Notes under the pieces: generated by a model | The model's database searches: none | What the model saw: the letters and a program-made list of their open reading frames with translations, nothing else | Told to the model about the DNA's origin: nothing | In this document: positions 7,896 to 11,269 of the stretch, in pieces | Layout of the letters: every line of letters starts with the position of its first letter | Position numbering within the stretch: the first letter of the stretch is position 1 | Position numbers and translations under genes: made by a program | From: Clostridia bacterium | GTDB lineage: Bacteria > Bacillota_A > Clostridia > Oscillospirales > SIG627 | DNA length: 11,269 nucleotides | Assembly: GCA_017508505.1 (NCBI GenBank) | Contig: JAFVYT010000141.1 | Coordinates: 1 to 11,269 of the forward strand | Direction of reading: 5' to 3'

Positions 7896-7924
7896 TTTTC
7901 AAGAGAAGCACTTTCTGCTAGAAT
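7896..7924 (+). promoter_or_regulatory. Promoter of the Na+/phosphate cotransporter gene
   Basis: TGCTAGAAT at 7916-7924 is an extended -10 (TGn plus TAGAAT). A weak -35-like TTTTCA lies at 7896-7901 with a 17-bp spacer, in an AT-rich tract. Transcription would start about 40 nt before the ATG at 7974, in a purine-rich leader. AAGGAG at 7960-7965 is the ribosome binding site, 8 nt from the ATG. Confidence 0.6.
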
Positions 7925-7973
7925 GGAAAATGAGGAAAAATGAGAAAGAAATGAGAAAAAAGGAGAAAAATCA

Positions 7974-8687
7974 ATGGAAGAATTCGTCTTCAAAGCGTTG
8001 TCCATGATCGGTGGCTTGTGTCTGTTCCTTTTTGGCATGAGCTTGATGGGTGACGCACTGGAAAGAAGAGCGGGTAACTCGCTTCGGTCGATCCTGGAAA
8101 AGCTGACCACGAAGCCTGCTCTGGGACTTTTGACCGGTCTTGCGGTCACGGCAATCATTCAGAGCTCCTCCGCCACAACCGTTATGGTGGTGGGCTTTGT
8201 CAACTCGGGTCTGATGACCCTTCGTCAATCCATCAGCGTGATCATGGGTGCCAACGTCGGTACCACCGTGACCGCGTGGATCCTGAGCCTTGCGGGCATC
8301 GAAAGCGGGAACTTCTTCGTGCAGCTGTTAAAGCCCACGTCCTTTACCCCCGTTTTGGCCCTGATCGGCATCATTTTCTATCTGTTCGGAAAGAGCAGCA
8401 AAAAGAAGGACACTGCCGTGATCCTTCTGGGCTTTGCCACTCTGATGTTCGGTATGGACGCCATGAGCGACGCGGTTTCGGGCCTGAAGGACAACGAGTC
8501 CTTCCGTCAGCTCTCCTTCTGTTCGAAAACCCCGTTCTGGGTGTTCTTGCGGGAGCCGTGCTCACCGCGGTCATCCAGTCCAGCTCTGCCTCGGTGGGTA
8601 TCCTGCAGGCCCTCGCCGCAACGGGACAGATCAGCTACGGCGCGGCCTTCCCCATCATTATGGGTCAGAACATCGGTACCTGCGTGA
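7974..8687 (+). CDS. N-terminal fragment of Na+/phosphate cotransporter
   Basis: As read, 237 codons. The first 180 or so are real transporter sequence: membrane segments at about 8-24, 47-76, 85-108, 125-139 and 148-166, and the first QSSSA motif at 63-67. From about residue 182 onward the translation is out of frame and unlike a transporter. On its own it has only one of the two Na_Pi_cotrans repeats and would not be expected to transport. Confidence 0.7.
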   Translation: MEEFVFKALSMIGGLCLFLFGMSLMGDALERRAGNSLRSILEKLTTKPALGLLTGLAVTAIIQSSSATTVMVVGFVNSGLMTLRQSISVIMGANVGTTVTAWILSLAGIESGNFFVQLLKPTSFTPVLALIGIIFYLFGKSSKKKDTAVILLGFATLMFGMDAMSDAVSGLKDNESFRQLSFCSKTPFWVFLREPCSPRSSSPALPRWVSCRPSPQRDRSATARPSPSLWVRTSVPA

Positions 8688-9724
8688 CGGCAATGCTGTC
8701 CTCCATCGGTGCCACCAAAAACGCAAAGCGCGCCGCTCTGGTGCATCTGTCCTTCAACGTGATCGGCACCGCCATTCTGGTGACGGTCTTCATCCTCATA
8801 AAGCTCGTAATGGCCCCCGCCATTCTGGCCGAAGGGGCGACCCTGATGGGCATCGCCGTTTGCCACTCCATCTTCAACGTGCTCTGCACCCTGATCCTCC
8901 TGCCGATGGGCGGGATTCTGGAGCGGCTTGCCGTCCTTCTCATTCCCGAGTCCAAGCTCCCCGAGACGCAGACAGAATTGGACGAGCGTCTCCTGGCTAC
9001 GCCTCCCGTTGCTTTGGAGCGTTGCCACGTGCTGGCAACGGAAATGGCAAGGATCTCCTTTGCCACCTTAAAGAAGGGGCTTTCCTCCCTCTCCTCCTAC
9101 ACCCCGGAGCTTGCGGAGGAGGTACGCGAGGGCGAGGAGCGAACCGACCACTACGAGGATATTTTGGGCTCGTATCTGGTCAAGCTCAGCTATAAGCAGC
9201 TCTCCGAGGAGGAGGCGGGCGAGGTCACAAAGCTTCTGAAAATGATCGGAGACTTCGAGCGCATCAGCGACCACGGCGTGAACGTGGTGGAAAGTGCCGA
9301 GGAGCTGAGAGAAAAGGAGCTGAAGTTTACCCCCGCGGCAGAAAAGGAGCTGAAGGTCATCCTTGCGGCGGTGGAGGAGATTACCGACGTGACCCTGGAG
9401 GCCTTCCTGAAGGGAGATCCCTTGGCCGCCTCTACCGTAGAGCCCTTGGAGGCCGTCATCGACGATTTGAAGGAGACCCTCCGCACCCAGCACATCAAGC
9501 GTCTGCAGGCGGGCAACTGCTCCATCGAGGCAGGCTTCGTCTGGTCTGACCTGCTCACCAATCTGGAGAGAACCTCCGACCACTGCTCCAACATCGCAGG
9601 GTGTATGTACGAAATGAAGCGGACGGAAATGAACCTGCACGAGACTCTGCGTGACTTCCGCGCCTCCAGCGAGGAGTACCGCAAGAATCTGGAGCACTAC
9701 GCAGTCAAATACACCATCGCATAA
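8511..9724 (+). CDS. C-terminal part of Na+/phosphate cotransporter (second repeat plus PhoU-like domain)
   Basis: This piece in the second frame has coherent family sequence from LLFENPVLGV (from 8516) onward: second membrane repeat with QSSSA, then IIMGQNIGTCVTAM, further membrane helices, and a PhoU-like helical region over about the last 230 residues. No ribosome binding site or plausible start codon lies at the point where homology begins. The first in-frame ATG after the junction is at 8660, already past the QSSSA motif, so independent translation of a working protein is unlikely. The left boundary is the frameshift zone, not a start codon. Confidence 0.7.
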
Positions 9725-9730
9725 AACTCT

Positions 9731-9758
9731 GCCCCTCCCTTTCGAAAAAGGGAGGGGC
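9731..9758. repeat. Perfect 12-bp hairpin after the phosphate transporter gene
   Basis: GCCCCTCCCTTT and AAAGGGAGGGGC form a perfect 12-bp stem around a 4-nt loop (CGAA), 7 nt past the stop codon. There is no T-tract on the right, so it is not a standard rightward terminator; a real one follows at 9798-9826. It may stabilise the 3' end of the mRNA or be a dispersed intergenic repeat of this genome. Confidence 0.75.
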
Positions 9759-9797
9759 AAGAAAAAAACCAAGCGTTTTTCCTCAAAAACCTATCAC

Positions 9798-9826
9798 AAA
9801 AGGCCCGTGGGGGCTTTTCTTTTTTT
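9798..9826 (+). terminator. Rho-independent terminator of the phosphate transporter gene
   Basis: AAAAG (9798-9802) pairs with CTTTT (9814-9818) and CCC (9804-9806) with GGG (9811-9813), leaving a single bulged G at 9803 and a 4-nt loop. The stem is followed by CTTTTTTT (9819-9826). The T-tract runs directly into the promoter region of the next gene. Confidence 0.72.
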
Positions 9827-9843
9827 GTCTTTTATGCTAGAAT
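9815..9843 (+). promoter_or_regulatory. Promoter of the UPF0237-UPF0210 operon
   Basis: The extended -10 TGCTAGAAT at 9835-9843 is identical to the one before the phosphate transporter gene. The -35 region 17 bp upstream is only TTTTCT (9815-9820), inside the preceding terminator, so promoter strength would rest on the TGn extension. Predicted start is about 9850, giving a leader of under 20 nt before the ATG at 9868. Confidence 0.6.
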
Positions 9844-9867
9844 AAGAAAAAAATCAAGGAGATTGCT

Positions 9868-10137
9868 ATGAGAGCCGTCATTACCGTAGTAGGAAAAGAT
9901 ACCGTTGGGATCCTGGCAAAGGTTTCCACCCTTTGCGCCGGGTTCGGTGCCAACATCATCGACGTGACCCAGACCGTTATGCAGGATCTGTTTTGTATGA
10001 TTATGCTCTGCGAGACCGATACCCTGAACGCCCCCTTTGCCTCCTTTGTGGACGAGGCAGAGAAATTGGGCGAGGAGAACAAGCTGAAGATCCACGTGAT
10101 GCACGAGGATCTGTTCAACTCTATGCATCGCATCTGA
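9868..10137 (+). CDS. ACT-domain protein, UPF0237 family
   Basis: A single 89-residue ACT domain and nothing else. The first strand and turn VITVVGKDTVGILAKVSTLC (residues 4-23) has the Gly-rich ligand-binding turn GKDTVGI, followed by the second strand ANIIDVTQTV (29-38). ACT domains usually bind amino acids or other small ligands and act as regulatory modules. Here it stands alone and lies 15 nt ahead of a UPF0210 gene. This pairing is widespread in Firmicutes; the S. pneumoniae SP0238/SP0239 pair, both with structures, is an example. A regulatory partnership is inferred; no function is established that I can state. AAGGAG at 9856-9861 lies 6 nt before the ATG. It is not a transporter or enzyme by itself. 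Confidence 0.92.
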   Translation: MRAVITVVGKDTVGILAKVSTLCAGFGANIIDVTQTVMQDLFCMIMLCETDTLNAPFASFVDEAEKLGEENKLKIHVMHEDLFNSMHRI

Positions 10138-10152
10138 TTTTCGGAGGGTAGT

Positions 10153-11269
10153 ATGATCAATACCAAGGATATTCTGGAAACCGTTGCGATGATTCAGGAT
10201 GAAAACCTGGACATCCGCACCGTCACCATGGGCATCTCTCTTCTGGACTGCATCGACCCCGATATCGATCGCGCCTGCGAGAAGGTCTATGAGAAGATCT
10301 GCGAAAAGGCAAGAGAGCTGGTTCCCGTTTGCGAGGAAATCGAAAAAACCTATGGAATCCCCATCATCAACAAGCGTATTGCCGTGACCCCCATCGCAAT
10401 GCTGGCTGCCGCCTGCAAGGGACAGGATCCCGTCAAATTTGCTCATACGCTGGAAAAGTGCGCCCGCACGGTGGGCGTGAACTTCATCGGCGGCTACAGC
10501 GCGCTGGTGCAAAAGGGCTTTGCGGCGGGAGATCGGGAATTGATGAAGAGCATCCCCCGCGCTTTGGCCGAGACGGAGTACGTCTGTGCCTCCGTAAACG
10601 TAGACTCCACCAAGGCAGGCCTCAATATGGACGCGATCCGTATGATGGGACAGGTGGTAAAGGACTGCGCGACGCTGACCGCCGACCGTCAGTGCATCGG
10701 TGCCGCAAAGCTCGTGGTATTCTGCAACGCCCCCGAGGATAACCCCTTTATGGCAGGGGCCTTTCACGGGGTCGGTGAGGGCGATACCGTCATCAACGTG
10801 GGCGTTTCGGGCCCCGGTGTGGTTCGTGCCGCGCTGGCAAGCCTCGGAAAGGACGCATCCGTAGACGCCGTAGCAGAGCTTGTGAAAAAGACCGCCTTCA
10901 AGATCACCCGTATGGGCCAGCTTGTGGCAAAGGAGGCCTCCGCAAGACTGGGGGTCCCCTTCGGCATCGTGGATCTTTCCCTTGCACCCACGCCCGCCGT
11001 GGGTGACTCCGTGGCGCATATTTTGGAAGAAATGGGGCTTGAGACCTGCGGCTGTCACGGCACCACCGCCTGCCTTGCCCTGCTCAACGACGCCGTGAAA
11101 AAAGGCGGCGTGATGGCCTCCAGCCACATCGGAGGACTCTCCGGTGCCTTCATCCCCGTGACCGAGGATGCGGGGATGATCGCCGCCGCTACCGACGGCA
11201 CCCTGACCTTGACCAAGCTGGAGGCGATGACCGCCGTCTGCTCCGTGGGGCTTGATATGATCAACATTC
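10153..11269 (+). CDS. UPF0210 (DUF711, PFL-like) protein, cut by window end
   Basis: 372 codons are visible and the reading frame is still open at the right edge. Family members are about 450 residues, so roughly 80 are missing. Recognisable family blocks are the N-terminal [20 protein letters not shown] (1-20) with [25 protein letters not shown] (73-84); [13 protein letters not shown] (111-123); [20 protein letters not shown] (203-222); [19 protein letters not shown] (277-295); and [20 protein letters not shown] (299-318). The annotation 'PFL-like' reflects distant structural similarity to pyruvate formate-lyase-type barrels; the enzymatic role is not known to me. GGAGG at 10143-10147 lies 5 nt before the ATG. 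It follows the ACT-domain gene by 15 nt in one operon, and the ACT protein may be its regulatory partner (inference). Confidence 0.93.
   Translation, partial: MINTKDILETVAMIQDENLDIRTVTMGISLLDCIDPDIDRACEKVYEKICEKARELVPVCEEIEKTYGIPIINKRIAVTPIAMLAAACKGQDPVKFAHTLEKCARTVGVNFIGGYSALVQKGFAAGDRELMKSIPRALAETEYVCASVNVDSTKAGLNMDAIRMMGQVVKDCATLTADRQCIGAAKLVVFCNAPEDNPFMAGAFHGVGEGDTVINVGVSGPGVVRAALASLGKDASVDAVAELVKKTAFKITRMGQLVAKEASARLGVPFGIVDLSLAPTPAVGDSVAHILEEMGLETCGCHGTTACLALLNDAVKKGGVMASSHIGGLSGAFIPVTEDAGMIAAATDGTLTLTKLEAMTAVCSVGLDMINI

Larger units (their letters stand above)
7974..9724 (+). pseudogene. Na+/phosphate cotransporter with PhoU-like tail, frameshifted
   Basis: Family role: sodium-coupled phosphate uptake across the membrane (NptA/YjbB type, Na_Pi_cotrans). 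The two inverted membrane repeats are both recognisable by their QSSSA motifs: IIQSSSATTV in the first frame and VIQSSSASVG in the second. They are followed by a cytoplasmic helical PhoU-like domain with ISDH (DFERISDHGVNV) and TSDH (NLERTSDHCSNI) metal-site motifs. The reading frame changes from codons in phase with 7974 to phase minus one between about 8508 and 8522. The first frame runs on to a stop ending at 8687; the second carries the rest to 9724. Inserting one T after 8514 would give FRQLFLLFENP and restore one protein of about 583 residues, normal for the family. No standard slippery heptamer lies in the correct phase. It may be a true pseudogene, a recent mutation, or a sequencing/assembly error. 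Confidence 0.85.

Noticed and set aside
7696..7973. Small RNA or riboswitch in the AT-rich divergent intergenic region
   Set aside because: Beyond the two promoters and the palindrome I see no conserved aptamer-like structure or terminator.
7930..8007. Small upstream open frame overlapping the phosphate transporter start, within three ATGAG repeats (7930, 7940, 7951)
   Set aside because: The first ATG lies at or before the predicted transcription start; no Shine-Dalgarno; the composition just reflects a purine-rich leader.
8505..8535. Programmed -1 frameshift at the A-run in CGAAAACC
   Set aside because: The heptamer is not in the required phase relative to the incoming frame, and homology already favours the second frame upstream of it.
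9832..11127. Minus-strand open frame of 431 codons opposite the ACT and UPF0210 genes
   Set aside because: His/Gly-rich shadow covering two well-supported genes and their promoter.

Overview
The window looks like chromosomal DNA from a fairly GC-rich member of the Clostridia (Bacillota), probably an uncultured gut-type organism. Three things support this: strong GGAGG-type ribosome binding sites and AT-rich intergenic DNA; a UPF0237/UPF0210 gene pair and a BmrCD/TM287-288-type heterodimeric ABC exporter behind a MarR regulator, both typical of Firmicutes; and a clostridial-style L-rhamnose operon. The lineage is inferred from gene content only; no rRNA or other phylogenetic marker is present.

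Layout: (1) 116-3536, plus strand, a tightly coupled rhaB-rhaA-rhaD operon (L-rhamnulokinase, L-rhamnose isomerase, rhamnulose-1-phosphate aldolase) whose genes overlap by ATGA junctions. It takes L-rhamnose to dihydroxyacetone phosphate plus L-lactaldehyde. No transporter, mutarotase, regulator or lactaldehyde reductase is in view. (2) 3556-3596, a bidirectional terminator shared with the operon converging from the right. (3) 7695 down to 3597, minus strand, marR followed by two half-transporter ABC genes, again with 4-nt and 1-nt overlaps. The two ABC subunits are complementary: one has a degenerate ATP site (Glu to Asp, His to Gln), the other a variant signature (LSQGQ), as expected of an obligate heterodimer. 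The operon has a consensus sigma-A promoter (TTGACA, 17 bp, TATAAT) with a perfect inverted repeat at the predicted transcription start, a likely MarR autorepression site. (4) 7974-9724, plus strand, a Na+/phosphate cotransporter with a PhoU-like tail. It is split by a -1 frameshift near 8514, so it is a pseudogene, a phase-variable or recoded gene, or a sequence error. (5) 9868 to the right edge, plus strand, an ACT-domain protein (UPF0237) followed by a UPF0210/DUF711 protein cut by the window end.

All genes are accounted for and no intergenic gap exceeds 300 bases. I see no mobile element, CRISPR array, tRNA or rRNA. Nothing here is a convincing new system. The points most worth a second look are the frameshift in the phosphate transporter, the MarR promoter/operator arrangement, the linker insertion in one ABC subunit, and the UPF0237/UPF0210 pair, whose function is unknown.
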